A stretch of 64,000 bases of DNA, from contig NZ_CP045997.1 of NCBI RefSeq assembly GCF_010233585.1, forward strand, positions 7,550,654 through 7,614,653. The letters are read 5' to 3'. A program made the position numbers and the translations under genes. Below the pieces are notes generated by a model. The model worked only from the letters and a program-made list of their open reading frames with translations. It was not told where the DNA came from and ran no database searches. Shown piece by piece: positions 1-9,406 of the stretch. Source of the DNA: Spirosoma endbachense. Its GTDB lineage: Bacteria > Bacteroidota > Bacteroidia > Cytophagales > Spirosomataceae. Position 1 is the stretch's first letter, and each line of letters starts with the position of its first letter.

Positions 1-863
1 CGGCTCGATAGACTTCGGTAACCATTCGCTTAAAATGCAGCGACTTTCTACTTTTCTTATTTCGTTGTAATACGCTAATATACATAAGCTTACCGATTTA
101 ATGTACACAGAAATCAGTAGCATACGATTTGTTGTATAACTTACATTATGTTAACATAGGCTAAAATTCAACCCCTACCGGCATACACTAAACCGCTTTT
201 ATTGAGTGAAATAAGCCTCAAGTTTGACACTTATTTGCTTTTCTAACTCCTGGCCATTTCCAGCTGCACAGCGTCTATAGAGAGGGGATATATTATTTGA
301 ACAGTTGCGTAAAGCAGACACTTCATGGTTTCAATCGAGTCAGCTTATTGGATAAGCCAACATCAAACCAGCCCATCAAGGCTGACGGGGATTTACTCGT
401 AATTAGAGCGGGGTCATTAACGCTCAAAACCTCCTGAATAGTAGCCCATTCACGCATTAACTCTATTGCGAAACAAGAGTCCTTCATACAGCTTTTAAGT
501 AGGAAGCTGGGATTGGCTACAACTATCAGAAGGTGGGCGCATTTACCGTTGTGGACACTTGACTCAAGGGAGTCCGTATAACAGAAATCGAGCGTTTTTG
601 TAAGAATTGATAGTTCTGCGGAAAGAGCGATAATTCACAGTCCCGCGACGACCTACCGTGCCATCTCCGTCAGTTGACTCATCGAATCGAATGAACTGTC
701 AAAAGAAGATTAAACGAGCTTAAGGGGTCAAAAAGCCGTACGATTCGTCAAGAAGACTCAAGACTGGAAAAGACAAAGGCTCATTCATCCGGTGTATCCA
801 CCCACTCATTCCGGCTTCCGGCGCGCTCAGCGGATCGAGCTTTCCGGGCTAGAAACCTGCTTC
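1..863. other. Intergenic region, no gene seen
   Basis: No open frame with coding character, tRNA or rRNA was recognised on either strand. The stretch is AT-richer than the block that follows and contains no clear repeat. The end of the neighbouring gene to the left lies outside the window. Confidence 0.5.
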
Positions 864-871
864 TACTTTTG
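864..871 (+). promoter_or_regulatory. Bacteroidota-type -7 box (TACTTTTG)
   Basis: TACTTTTG fits the TAnnTTTG -7 consensus of the Bacteroidota housekeeping sigma factor and lies 26 bases before the ATG of the monooxygenase gene. A clean TTG -33 element at the usual 19-21 base spacing was not found, so this rests on the -7 match and position only. Confidence 0.35.
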
Positions 872-897
872 TCGGCATAAGCAAACCGATTAAACGA

Positions 898-2172
898 ATG
901 CACGTACTAATTATTGGCGGAGGCATTGGCGGACTATGCCTGGCCCAGGGCTTAGTGAAAACGGGTATTGATGTCAGCGTGTATGAACGTAACGCCGAAA
1001 CCAGCGAAACCCTGGCTGGTTATGGGATTCACCTGACCCCCCTGGGTATGAAGGCACTGCGGGCCTGCCTGCCGGAGACTACCTTTGCCCAACTCGATGC
1101 CCTCGCGGGCCATGCAGGGGCTACCCTGCGATTTAGCGATGAACACCTGCACCTGCTGGCAGAGCGGGATGACGCACAACTGACGGGCAAACCCCTGGCT
1201 CAGGTAGAACGCCGGGATGTTGATCGCATCGAGTTTCGGAAGCTCCTCCTTCAGGGGCTTTCCCAAACCAGCTCGACCAAAAAGGGCGTGGTTCACTGGA
1301 ATAAACCCTTTACCCACTATGAGCAACTGCCCGATGGCCAGGTGAGGGCCTTTTTCGCGGATGGCAGTCAGGCAACCGGCGACCTGCTGGTGGGCGCCGA
1401 TGCCAGCAACTCCCGCGTCCGAAAGCAGTACCTGCCTTCACTTGAGCGCGTCGACACCGGTGTATTGAATATTGCCGGGCGCTACATGCTGACCCCGGAG
1501 CGGGAAGCTGCGCTGCCCGCTACCCTGATAGACGGATCCATCAATAACATTGTAGCTCCCGCCAGGCAGTGGATGTTTGTGGCTGCCTGGCATACTCCGA
1601 CGACGGAACCCGATAAACCCGGCTTTCACTCAACCCAGAAGTACCTGGTGTGGGCCTACGTCGCCCAGCGGCATTCCTATCCGACCAACATCGAGCAATT
1701 CGAGCCCGAACAGCTTCGGGATCTGGTGCTCGCCCGGACCACCGACTGGCATGCCGACCTTCGTGTGATCGTCAGCGAGGGGGATCTAGCCACCCTGCGG
1801 CCCATTCCCTTCAAGAGCATGCCCCACCTGGATCCCTGGCCCCCCAGCCCCGTCACCCTGCTCGGCGATGCGATTCACAACATGACGCCTATGGCGGGGG
1901 CTGGTGCCAACACGGCGCTGCTGGATGCGCAGACACTGTGCCAATGCTTAGGGGAGGTTCAGGCGGAACAGCGCACCCTGGTCAAAGCGGTGGGCGAGTA
2001 CGAGCGGCAAATGCGAGCCTATGCCAACCAAGCCGTTGGCCTCTCCTTCAGCAACGCCCAACATGCCGCATCTGATGGCCCCTGGAAACGGGGCACCTTT
2101 CGCACCCTCCTGAGACTGGCCCAGGCGCTACCCCCCGTCAAACGGCTACTCTTCCCCGAAAGCACTGTTTAA
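898..2172 (+). CDS. FAD-dependent monooxygenase (TetX/PHBH-like)
   Basis: The 424-residue protein begins with a Rossmann FAD-binding motif, GxGxxG at residues 7-12 in MHVLIIGGGIGG. It has the second FAD motif LLGDAIHNMTP near residues 322-332 followed by the GAGAN segment, typical of the FAD_binding_3 class A flavoprotein monooxygenases. The central DLLVGADASNSRVRK segment is the usual DG-type motif. Such enzymes hydroxylate small aromatic or polyketide-like substrates using NAD(P)H and O2, and TetX-like members inactivate tetracyclines. Substrate cannot be told here. No signal peptide is visible, so the enzyme is cytoplasmic. The codons are GC-rich compared with most of the window. The only ATG at the frame start was used. 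Confidence 0.85.
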   Translation: MHVLIIGGGIGGLCLAQGLVKTGIDVSVYERNAETSETLAGYGIHLTPLGMKALRACLPETTFAQLDALAGHAGATLRFSDEHLHLLAERDDAQLTGKPLAQVERRDVDRIEFRKLLLQGLSQTSSTKKGVVHWNKPFTHYEQLPDGQVRAFFADGSQATGDLLVGADASNSRVRKQYLPSLERVDTGVLNIAGRYMLTPEREAALPATLIDGSINNIVAPARQWMFVAAWHTPTTEPDKPGFHSTQKYLVWAYVAQRHSYPTNIEQFEPEQLRDLVLARTTDWHADLRVIVSEGDLATLRPIPFKSMPHLDPWPPSPVTLLGDAIHNMTPMAGAGANTALLDAQTLCQCLGEVQAEQRTLVKAVGEYERQMRAYANQAVGLSFSNAQHAASDGPWKRGTFRTLLRLAQALPPVKRLLFPESTV

Positions 2173-2236
2173 CGGGGCAATCGCAAGTGCCCGCCCCGAA
2201 CTAAATTATTAATCCAGCTTACGAATCAACTCGTTT

Positions 2237-2656
2237 ATGATGAATGTCCTGCTTTCGTTTCTGCTGATGAGTCGCTTGCTCATCGCTAGCCTAGTGGAGA
2301 TCCCACCCCAACCTGACGTCCGCTCGCTACTGGGTCGCTGGCAGCTTCAACAGGTCCGGTTTGGTCCAGCTCACGACCACCTCTTTTTTGACCGAAGCCA
2401 ACCCCAGGTATCTGCCTTGCCCGAACTGGCCGAGCTGACGATTCAGCTCGAAGCGGGCGGGCACCTCTGGCTCAGCACCCCCAGTGGACCCAAACCGGGC
2501 CACTGGCAGTATGATCCGACCACCCGGCGCATCCGGCTTGGCCTGGATACCCCGGCCGAATTGACGCACGTCCAACTGGCTGGTAACCGACTCACCGTAG
2601 AGTCGGTGGACTGGCTTCCCTTCCTCAAAACGGGGCAGTACATCCTGACCCGATAA
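2237..2656 (+). CDS. Small secreted protein, lipocalin-like
   Basis: The 139-residue product has a hydrophobic N-terminus (residues 3-20) that looks like a signal or anchor segment. It then has LLGRWQL, the way many Bacteroidota lipocalin-like proteins begin their beta-barrel domain, and alternating beta-prone segments to the end. No catalytic motif is visible. It starts 65 bases after the monooxygenase gene on the same strand and could be co-transcribed with it. The start is the first of two tandem ATG codons. Function unknown; the lipocalin-like label rests on fold impression only. Confidence 0.6.
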   Translation: MMNVLLSFLLMSRLLIASLVEIPPQPDVRSLLGRWQLQQVRFGPAHDHLFFDRSQPQVSALPELAELTIQLEAGGHLWLSTPSGPKPGHWQYDPTTRRIRLGLDTPAELTHVQLAGNRLTVESVDWLPFLKTGQYILTR

Positions 2657-2699
2657 ATCGCCCGGGCTCGTTGGCCATCTAGATCCGGCCAACCCCTTC

Positions 2700-3902
2700 A
2701 TGCATGGATCGTCTCGTATTATGTTGTACTTTAGATCGGCGGTCCCTTGGGGGCCGCAACCCGATTTTCGATTAAAAATTCACGGACGGATGGAGAAGTC
2801 ATGGCCAAGGCTGGCGACTGGTCAACCGGCAACGGGCGAACCGTTTGGGTTACTGGATATGTTTGCCGATCCAGCCCGGGGCATGCTCTTTTCGCTGGTC
2901 TTTCTGCTATTGACCGTCTACGGCATGACCGCTGTCCTGTTTATGACCCAGACGCTGGTGACAACCCCACTGGTCTATGCCGATGGCGATCAGATCCGTA
3001 TTCTCAGCAGCCTGCTTAGCGTGGCCCTGGCCTACGGGATATTGACCCAGTTTGTTCGGTTTGAAAAACGACTCGCTACCCCATGGCTAAAATATACCGT
3101 GTTGTTTGGCCTGACTGGCTTGCTGACCCTAGCCCTCCAGCGGCTGGTGTGGATCTACGTGCTGGATCAGTTCCTGCAACATCCCGGCCCGGCGAATTTT
3201 CAGCGCAACGTGATCTACCTGTTTGCACCCGCCATTGCGGTCTGTTTGTATTTTTTTCTCTGGCAACGGGCGCATTCCTTTAGCCGAACCATTCGCCACC
3301 AATCCTACGAGCTGGCCAGGTTGAACCAGCTAAAAACGCAGGCGGAGCTGACGGCCTTACAAGCCCGGATTAACCCACATTTTCTCTACAATACCCTCAA
3401 CAGCATCAGCAGTCTGGTCTACACCCAGCCCGCCAAGGCCGACGAGATGGTCGTCGAATTAGCCAGGCTGTTTCAGGCCACCACCAATGCCTCAGCGCAG
3501 ATCCTGGCGCCCGTGGCGGACGAGATGAATTTCGTTCGAGGGTATTTACGGATTGAGCAGGTCCGGTTTGGCTCTCGCCTTCGTTACCACCTGGAGGTAG
3601 ATCCGGCGGTAAACAAAGTGAAGATCCCCCGCTTTTTGCTCCAGCCCCTGGTGGAAAATGCGGTTAAACATGGGCTTAATGACCGACTGGCGGATGGGTT
3701 CATTCGGGTGGGCCTGCACCAGGTAGACCATTGGCTGCACATTACAGTGGGGGATAATGGGGAACCGTTTCCCCAGCAGGCCATTATTGGCTACGGGCTG
3801 ACCAGCATCAAAGAAACGCTCCAGCTCCTTTACGAGGGGCAGGCCAGTCTGAGCCTGCAAAACGCCCCCACCAAACAAGTCCTCATTCGGATCCCCCTGT
3901 AA
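2700..3902 (+). CDS. LytS/YehU-type sensor histidine kinase
   Basis: Four to five hydrophobic segments (about residues 58-180) are followed by a short coiled linker and the His_kinase (PF06580) signature INPHFLYNTLNSISSLV near residues 224-240, with the phospho-acceptor H in NPHFLYN. A HATPase domain follows with LLQPLVENAVKHGL (N box) and a G-rich VGDNG segment. In this family membrane-bound kinases phosphorylate LytTR response regulators. The regulator gene follows after one base, so the pair is almost certainly co-translated. The first ~57 residues are poorly hydrophobic and unlike the family, so the true start may be the ATG at 2790. The stimulus is unknown. Confidence 0.9.
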   Translation: MHGSSRIMLYFRSAVPWGPQPDFRLKIHGRMEKSWPRLATGQPATGEPFGLLDMFADPARGMLFSLVFLLLTVYGMTAVLFMTQTLVTTPLVYADGDQIRILSSLLSVALAYGILTQFVRFEKRLATPWLKYTVLFGLTGLLTLALQRLVWIYVLDQFLQHPGPANFQRNVIYLFAPAIAVCLYFFLWQRAHSFSRTIRHQSYELARLNQLKTQAELTALQARINPHFLYNTLNSISSLVYTQPAKADEMVVELARLFQATTNASAQILAPVADEMNFVRGYLRIEQVRFGSRLRYHLEVDPAVNKVKIPRFLLQPLVENAVKHGLNDRLADGFIRVGLHQVDHWLHITVGDNGEPFPQQAIIGYGLTSIKETLQLLYEGQASLSLQNAPTKQVLIRIPL

Positions 3903-3903
3903 G

Positions 3904-4662
3904 ATGGCTCCTTTATCCACAGTGCTGATCGATGACGAACCCCTGGCCCTGGAACGACTCCGGCGATTGCTGACCGAGTATAGGTCTATCCTGACGATCA
4001 GCGGGGAGGCTACCAACGGCTGGGAAGGGATGGCGCTCATCGAGTCGTTGCGGCCAGCGGTCATTTTTCTGGACATCCAGATGCCCCAGCTAACGGGCTT
4101 TGACATGCTGGCCCGCCTGACCGATCCGCCCTACGTGGTGTTTACCACGGCGTATGACCAGTATGCCCTGCGGGCTTTTGAGGAAAAATCACTGGATTAT
4201 TTACTCAAGCCCATTGATGCGGCCCGGCTGGCCAAAACGGTACAGAAAATCCAGCAAAGCCAGTCGCCCACGCCCTTGACCCTCGACACGCTCCGGAGCC
4301 TACTGGTGTCCCACACGCTGCCTCCGCCCATGCGGGCCATGACGGTCAAGAATGGCGATAGTCTGGAGCTGGTGGTGCTGGATGAAATCGCGTTTTTTCA
4401 AACGGCGGGTAAATACGTACTGCTGCATACGGTGGATGGCAAACAGCACGTGGTGGAGTATACCCTGACGGAATTGGCCGAGCGACTACCCGACCAATTT
4501 GTACGCATCAGCCGGGCCAGTCTGGTCAACCGCAGCCTGATTCGGCAACTTCGCAAACGGCTCAACGGCAGTTACCTGCTGACCCTGGGGGATGTAAAAG
4601 CCTCAAAACTCGAAACCTCGACCAACAGTCGCGAGATCATCGCCCGCTTACAACTGCTTTAA
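3904..4662 (+). CDS. LytTR-family response regulator
   Basis: The N-terminal receiver domain (residues 5-120) has the acidic pair D10/D11, phospho-acceptor D57 in FLDIQMP, T81 in VVFTTAYD and K102 in LLKPID. The C-terminal half (about 150-250) is a LytTR DNA-binding domain with FFQTAGKYVLLHTVDGK and the FVRISRASLVNRSLI segment typical of the family. The 252-residue length is normal. It is the cognate partner of the kinase that ends one base upstream. The target genes may include the following cytochrome and barrel genes, but this is inference from position. Confidence 0.93.
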   Translation: MAPLSTVLIDDEPLALERLRRLLTEYRSILTISGEATNGWEGMALIESLRPAVIFLDIQMPQLTGFDMLARLTDPPYVVFTTAYDQYALRAFEEKSLDYLLKPIDAARLAKTVQKIQQSQSPTPLTLDTLRSLLVSHTLPPPMRAMTVKNGDSLELVVLDEIAFFQTAGKYVLLHTVDGKQHVVEYTLTELAERLPDQFVRISRASLVNRSLIRQLRKRLNGSYLLTLGDVKASKLETSTNSREIIARLQLL

Positions 4663-4726
4663 TCGCCTTATTTTCTCCCGTATTGCTTTTCCCCGGGCCA
4701 GCTGATCCGGGGACGATAACCGCTTT

Positions 4727-5713
4727 GTGCTTATGACTTATTCAACTTGCATCAACCGACTCACGATCGGTCTCCTGACCAGTCTGCTGATGGCCTGTCA
4801 GAGCGACGGATTAATCGCCGTTGGGAATAGCCAATCGTTTCTGCCGCACCTCTCGCAGTATGGTATTTTCCAGGGAACGCCCGCTCACTTAGTCCCGGCG
4901 AATGGGTATCAGCTCTACGAACTGGCCTCAACCCTGTTTTCGGACTACGCCGAAAAACAACGCCTGATTAAACTGCCCACTGGCACCCGGCTGACGGCCC
5001 AGGGGGAGGGCCTACCCGTTTTTCCAACCGGTACGATCCTCGTCAAAACGTTCTTTTATTACAAAGACAACCGGGATACCAGCCGGGGAAAAACTATCCT
5101 GGAAACCCGGCTGCTGGTGAAAGCCGAGGCTGGCTGGAACGTAGCGACTTACCTCTGGGACGAAGCTCAGCAGGAGGCTTCGCTGGTCACCAGTGGGCTG
5201 TCCAAAACCGTCAACTGGATTGCGGCCGACGGCCAGCCCCAGGTCATTGCCTACCACGTACCCAGCAACCGGGAGTGTACCACCTGCCACCAATCAGGCG
5301 GTATCACCCAACCTATTGGCCCCAAAGTACGCAATTTAAACCGCCCGGTCGTTCGGGCGGGGCAACCCCTCAACCAACTCGACTACCTGCAACAAGTCGG
5401 CCTGATGAGTCCGCTGGTAGCCGCCAGTGTACTGGCCCTGCCCGCCTATGCCGATAACCGGGTACCGCTCTCCGAGCGGGGCCGTGCCTATCTGGATGTC
5501 AACTGTGCCCATTGCCATAATACCAGGGGGGCTGCGGCCGATACCAAACTTTATTTTGGCTACGAATTGCCCTATGACCAAACCACGATCGCCAAACACA
5601 AAGAGGATGTGGTGCATAAAGTGGAAAAAGGCAGTATGCCCCGCCTAGGCACGACGGTGGTCGATGAGCCAGGGCTCGCCCTTCTGAAAGTGTATATCAA
5701 CAGCTTACCGTAA
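4727..5713 (+). CDS. Di-haem c-type cytochrome-like lipoprotein (SO2930-like)
   Basis: The 328-residue protein has a lipoprotein signal (SLLMACQS, Cys near residue 24) and two haem c attachment sites, CTTCH from C184 and CAHCH from C260. The stretches GPKVRNLN and RAYLDVNCAHCHN resemble the SO2930/TIGR03806 di-haem family of Shewanella and Bacteroidota. It would sit on the periplasmic side of a membrane and pass electrons; the partner is unknown. The frame opens at a GTG, with an ATG two codons in (4733) that may be the real start. It follows the LytTR regulator by 64 bases on the same strand. Confidence 0.75.
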   Translation: MLMTYSTCINRLTIGLLTSLLMACQSDGLIAVGNSQSFLPHLSQYGIFQGTPAHLVPANGYQLYELASTLFSDYAEKQRLIKLPTGTRLTAQGEGLPVFPTGTILVKTFFYYKDNRDTSRGKTILETRLLVKAEAGWNVATYLWDEAQQEASLVTSGLSKTVNWIAADGQPQVIAYHVPSNRECTTCHQSGGITQPIGPKVRNLNRPVVRAGQPLNQLDYLQQVGLMSPLVAASVLALPAYADNRVPLSERGRAYLDVNCAHCHNTRGAAADTKLYFGYELPYDQTTIAKHKEDVVHKVEKGSMPRLGTTVVDEPGLALLKVYINSLP

Positions 5714-5719
5714 TTAGCC

Positions 5720-6439
5720 ATGAAACCAAACTTTTTTGTTCTCTGCTTGCTGCTGCCCCTTGGAATGCTGGGTCAGTCAGTGACCCCATCCTTTTCTCGT
5801 CGGGTGACTCTTGGGCTATGTTTTTCGCCGACCCTGACGAATCGACACGTGCGGGCTGGAACGGCGGAACCTACTGAAAACCAGTTAGTGGCCAATCGAA
5901 ACGCGGCTGAACGCCCGGGATGGGGCTACGATGCAGGCCTGTTGATCCAGGTTCCGTTGACGCCCCGACTGGGGGTGGAGTCCGGGCTGGGGCTTTCGTC
6001 TCAACTGTATCAAACCCAGCCGGTGAGCCTTTCTTGGACGGAGGTTAACCCTGCTTTTCCCCGCTCCAGCATCACCCGCAGTCGATACAACTTCCTGAGT
6101 ATCCCATTGCGAGCGTCCTACACCGTTGGGTGGGGCCGCTGGCAAGGTGTTATCAGTGGTGGTTTATTAGTGAAACTCTTTATTTCCCAGCAAACCATTG
6201 TGCTGATCCAATTCGCTACCGCGGAGAGCCGCTCGACCAGTGTCAAATTTGTGGGCGTTTCGCGCATCCTGTTGAGCCCGGTCCTCAGTGCTGGCCTTCA
6301 ATACGCCGTATCTCCGGCGATTCACCTGCGCCTAACCCCCACGGTCCAGTATGCCCTCACGTCCCTACGACCCGGCTCTTCGTATCGGGAGCATCTGTAC
6401 GGTAGTGGGCTACAGCTTAGTCTGTTGAAACAACTCTGA
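5720..6439 (+). CDS. Outer-membrane beta-barrel protein (PorT-like)
   Basis: A 19-residue signal peptide (MKPNFFVLCLLLPLGMLGQS) precedes repeated amphipathic beta strands such as GYDAGLLIQVPLTPRLGVES and LSIPLRASYTVGWGRW, the pattern of the outer-membrane beta-barrel/PorT superfamily. The gene starts six bases after the stop of the di-haem protein, so the two are probably one operon. No function can be given beyond an outer-membrane location. It could be a small porin or a partner of the cytochrome-like lipoprotein. Confidence 0.7.
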   Translation: MKPNFFVLCLLLPLGMLGQSVTPSFSRRVTLGLCFSPTLTNRHVRAGTAEPTENQLVANRNAAERPGWGYDAGLLIQVPLTPRLGVESGLGLSSQLYQTQPVSLSWTEVNPAFPRSSITRSRYNFLSIPLRASYTVGWGRWQGVISGGLLVKLFISQQTIVLIQFATAESRSTSVKFVGVSRILLSPVLSAGLQYAVSPAIHLRLTPTVQYALTSLRPGSSYREHLYGSGLQLSLLKQL

Positions 6440-6491
6440 GGATTGACCGCGTTCAACATTATTTATTTTCGACAAAATACTCTGTATTGCC

Positions 6492-6719
6492 ATGAAACCG
6501 CTTCCCATTTCGCCCAAACCCCGAACCTGGAAAATGCTTCTCATTTCCTGGGTGTTTGCCTATCCGGCCATCAACCTGATTCTGGCCCTGGTTGGCCCCT
6601 ATCTGAAAGACTTACATCCGCTGCTGAGTTCATTCCTAATTTCTTTATTATTGCTACCGACCTTTGGGTTCGGTCTACCCGCCTTTCAGGGATTATTTCG
6701 TCAGTGGCTTTGCAAATAG
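6492..6719 (+). CDS. Small two-helix membrane protein, orphan tail of ABM-type proteins
   Basis: The 75-residue product has a short basic start, then the WKMLLISWVFAYPAINLIL helix and a second helix (SSFLISLLLLPTFGFGLPAF) ending in LFRQWLCK. This two-helix module normally forms the C-terminal membrane tail of larger proteins with an antibiotic-biosynthesis-monooxygenase (ABM) domain. I recognise it by the WK-YP pattern and the closing FxxWL. Here no ABM domain precedes it in frame, so it is either a stand-alone membrane peptide or the remnant of a larger gene. A longer overlapping frame from 6443 has no such features. Confidence 0.55.
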   Translation: MKPLPISPKPRTWKMLLISWVFAYPAINLILALVGPYLKDLHPLLSSFLISLLLLPTFGFGLPAFQGLFRQWLCK

Positions 6720-6985
6720 TATGGAGGCCAAATCTGTCATTTGATGGCATCGGCCGACCGTGAATTATCCCCCGGCCCACGACGGCGTACCGTTCGCAAT
6801 GGCGCCCCCCTTCCCTTTCCATAGAACCATCCATTCTTACAAAACGCCCTATTTATCAATAAGTAATTCTTATTCGTCTCACTTTGGGGAGCGTTTTTCC
6901 GATAATGAGTAAATATCAGTTACTGGATTAGTTTGAATAATCTATCTGTCACGTGGGATCGTAACGTGCACATAAGCGAAGACTG

Positions 6986-7013
6986 GATTAGACAATTGGT
7001 CTAATCTCTTTTT
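6986..7013 (+). terminator. Rho-independent terminator
   Basis: GATTAGAC (6986-6993) and GTCTAATC (6999-7006) form a perfect 8-bp stem around a 5-base loop, followed by TCTTTTT. The orientation suits transcripts from the 898-6719 block reading towards the convergent kinase gene. Confidence 0.5.
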
Positions 7014-7020
7014 GACCCCA

Positions 7021-8934
7021 TTACGTATTCACAACCAATTGAATGTGAGTCCCTTGACCAAGTACCGAACGCACTTGCAACTTGCCCCCGATGGCATTGG
7101 CCCGCTGTTGCATGCTGGCCTGCCCTGTCCGATGGCTTAGTTGGGTTTGATCAAATCCTTTTCCATTGTCATCAAGTAGAACCATGAGACGATCCTGTCC
7201 ATACTCTAACACTAAGGACGCCTTCGTAGCCTGGGAGTATTTAATCAGATTATTGATAGCCTCTTTACCAATCAGATACAAGTTGCGACGTACCTCCATA
7301 GAGACCGTAAACTGGTCCAGAGAGGTCGAAATTTTGCATTGAAAATCAATCCCTTTCGATTCCATTAGGGGTTGAGCATATTCCTGCAAACGCATGGCAA
7401 TACGGTGCAGGGAGTCATTGCCAGGGCTGACCGTCCAGATAATTTCATCGATGGATTCGAGAATCTGACGGGCGTCAGCATAGACTTTCTGGACGGTTTT
7501 CTGAGCTTGTTCGGCTTGATTCTGGCGGAGTAACGTATCCGTGTGGCCGCTAAGCATCGAGATACTGGATAACGTACTGCCCACCTCATCATGCAGGTCG
7601 TGGGCGATTTGCTGACGGAGCATGTGGGCTTCCTGTAGCTGATGCAGTCGGGAGCGGTTTAGTAACCATGCCCCTAATAATAGGCCTAGAATGAGTACTA
7701 AAATACCTCCAATTAAAAAAGTATTCCGTTGAAATTGATCACTTTGATGTTGCTGATTCAGCAGCTTAATTTGCGCTTCCCGTTTTTCAATTTCATGCTT
7801 CTCCGCAATTTCCTGAATTTTACGAACTGTTTGATTGGAGACTAAAGAATCAGTCAATTGACTGAATTGAACGTGATAGTGATAAGCTTTATCAAATTGG
7901 TGCATCTTGGCATATACAGTAGCCATTTCTCTGACCGCATCCCGTTCATCCCGGACGTTATTTTCTTCTTTCGCGTACCGGATTAGCTTTTTAAGATGAA
8001 CTACTACGGAAACGTATTGTCGTTTGAGGGTATAGTATTCAACCCATACCCAACTGATCGTTAGTTTTATATCGGGGTCAGCCTGTATTTCATTCGCATA
8101 TTGCTCTGTTTTTTTTAAAAAATTATAGGCCTTGACTGGGTCAACTTTCAAATAACAGTGGCTAATATCAAGCATACTGTGTATTCTCCCCGCTTTTGTC
8201 GAATATACGGTACCAAACATTAGTGCTTTCTGGAGGTGCGGTAAGGCCTCACGATACTTACCCTGATGCTCAAGCAAGTAGGCTAGATAACTTTCTCCCC
8301 AGGCAATCATCGCTTTGTCCTGATCCATATACGCTATTGTATACGCTTTCCGATAGTAGTGTTCTGCCGCAGCATACCGCTTAGTTACCTCCATCACTTC
8401 GCCCGCTCCGATGTAAGCACGAGTTACATACTCTCTCAGTTTATATCGTTCAGTGAGTTGAATAGCGGTTAGAAAATACTTTAGTGCTAATTCGAATTGA
8501 TTATCAATGTGGTATAACTGACCTATACTTGATAGCACCCGCTGTCGTTCACTTGGAGGAAGATGCGCCTGTTGGATAATTTGGTAAGCTTTTCTCAAAT
8601 AGGGTAATGCTTTTTTTTGCTCTTTAAACGGTTGCCGCAGCCAAATCCAGGCTTGATGGTAATATACCCGCTGTAATCCCATTGGATCATTCAGTCGTTT
8701 AGCTAACACCTCGGTACGTTTCAACAGCGAATCTGCTCTATTAGTCTCGCCCAGTGGGTTAATCAGCCACCAGGCGTATTGATTAGCTGCCCGAACATAG
8801 GTGGTATCCTGTTTGGCGGTTTGCAGGTAATTGACGAGCGAGTCTGGAATGGATGAAGTGTGGCGTTGTCCCAAACTATAGGTGGGCATCAAGCCTAGGC
8901 CCAATAGACTAATCAGAAAGTAACTGAGCCTCAT
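7021..8934 (-). CDS. TPR-containing sensor histidine kinase (HisKA_3 type)
   Basis: The 637-residue protein has a signal sequence (residues 1-22), a long periplasmic array of tetratricopeptide repeats (about 60-380) and one transmembrane helix near 398-420 (IGGILVLILGLLLGAWLL). It then has a NarL-type dimerisation domain with QQIAHDLHDEVGSTLSSIS (phospho-acceptor H near residue 443) and a C-terminal HATPase with NNLIKYSQA and LLDDNGKGFD. This is the common Bacteroidota TPR-kinase layout. No response-regulator gene lies next to it, so it is an orphan kinase here. Its partner is probably a distant LuxR-type regulator. Confidence 0.9.
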   Translation of the reverse strand: MRLSYFLISLLGLGLMPTYSLGQRHTSSIPDSLVNYLQTAKQDTTYVRAANQYAWWLINPLGETNRADSLLKRTEVLAKRLNDPMGLQRVYYHQAWIWLRQPFKEQKKALPYLRKAYQIIQQAHLPPSERQRVLSSIGQLYHIDNQFELALKYFLTAIQLTERYKLREYVTRAYIGAGEVMEVTKRYAAAEHYYRKAYTIAYMDQDKAMIAWGESYLAYLLEHQGKYREALPHLQKALMFGTVYSTKAGRIHSMLDISHCYLKVDPVKAYNFLKKTEQYANEIQADPDIKLTISWVWVEYYTLKRQYVSVVVHLKKLIRYAKEENNVRDERDAVREMATVYAKMHQFDKAYHYHVQFSQLTDSLVSNQTVRKIQEIAEKHEIEKREAQIKLLNQQHQSDQFQRNTFLIGGILVLILGLLLGAWLLNRSRLHQLQEAHMLRQQIAHDLHDEVGSTLSSISMLSGHTDTLLRQNQAEQAQKTVQKVYADARQILESIDEIIWTVSPGNDSLHRIAMRLQEYAQPLMESKGIDFQCKISTSLDQFTVSMEVRRNLYLIGKEAINNLIKYSQATKASLVLEYGQDRLMVLLDDNGKGFDQTQLSHRTGQASMQQRANAIGGKLQVRSVLGQGTHIQLVVNT

Positions 8935-9406
8935 ATAAATTGGATCTGGCGCTGGATTGGCTAAACGCTAAGATACTAGCGATCAGCCAATAATACATCT
9001 ACTAAGTCTCTTCATGTTCAGCCATAGAGAAATAAAAAACAGTGCTACACTGGCGGGCAAATGTATGGTCATCAGTGGTCACACACTATCCTTCAGTTAG
9101 TTCTAAAACCCTACTAGACAATTAAAATCCGCACTCCAGATTTGTGCTAACCACGACTTCACCAGCCACTTTTCTTCACTAGATTTTCGCTTGGCCACTA
9201 TCTCATTATACGCCCATTTCCTGAAGCATAAAAATGAAAGTTCCTTTGTCTCAGGTAGGAGCGTTTACTGAGAATATAAATCTATAATCGCAATCTGTTT
9301 TTGACAGTAATTGAGTGTTAGGGTAAATCCCATCTATCTCATTCCCAACGAATAAAAGCCGTTACTGGAAAACATCCCCGATTTTGTTGTACAGAAATTG
9401 AGCTTC
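8935..9406. other. Intergenic region with one copy of a short diverged repeat
   Basis: No coding frame was recognised. Bases 9240-9280 resemble 10773-10816 (see the repeat entries). The rest holds the upstream region of the kinase gene on the minus strand and the downstream region of the NTF2-like gene. Confidence 0.5.
9240..9280. repeat. Diverged direct repeat, copy 1
   Basis: This stretch reads TTCCTTTGTCTCA, then TAGGAGCGTTT, then CTGAGAAT. It matches 10773-10816 in the same orientation at roughly three bases in four by eye. Together the copies bracket the two-gene segment 9407-10415. Confidence 0.45.

Noticed and set aside
6443..6763. 106-residue frame overlapping the two-helix protein
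   Set aside because: It covers the same DNA in another frame without membrane helices or family resemblance.
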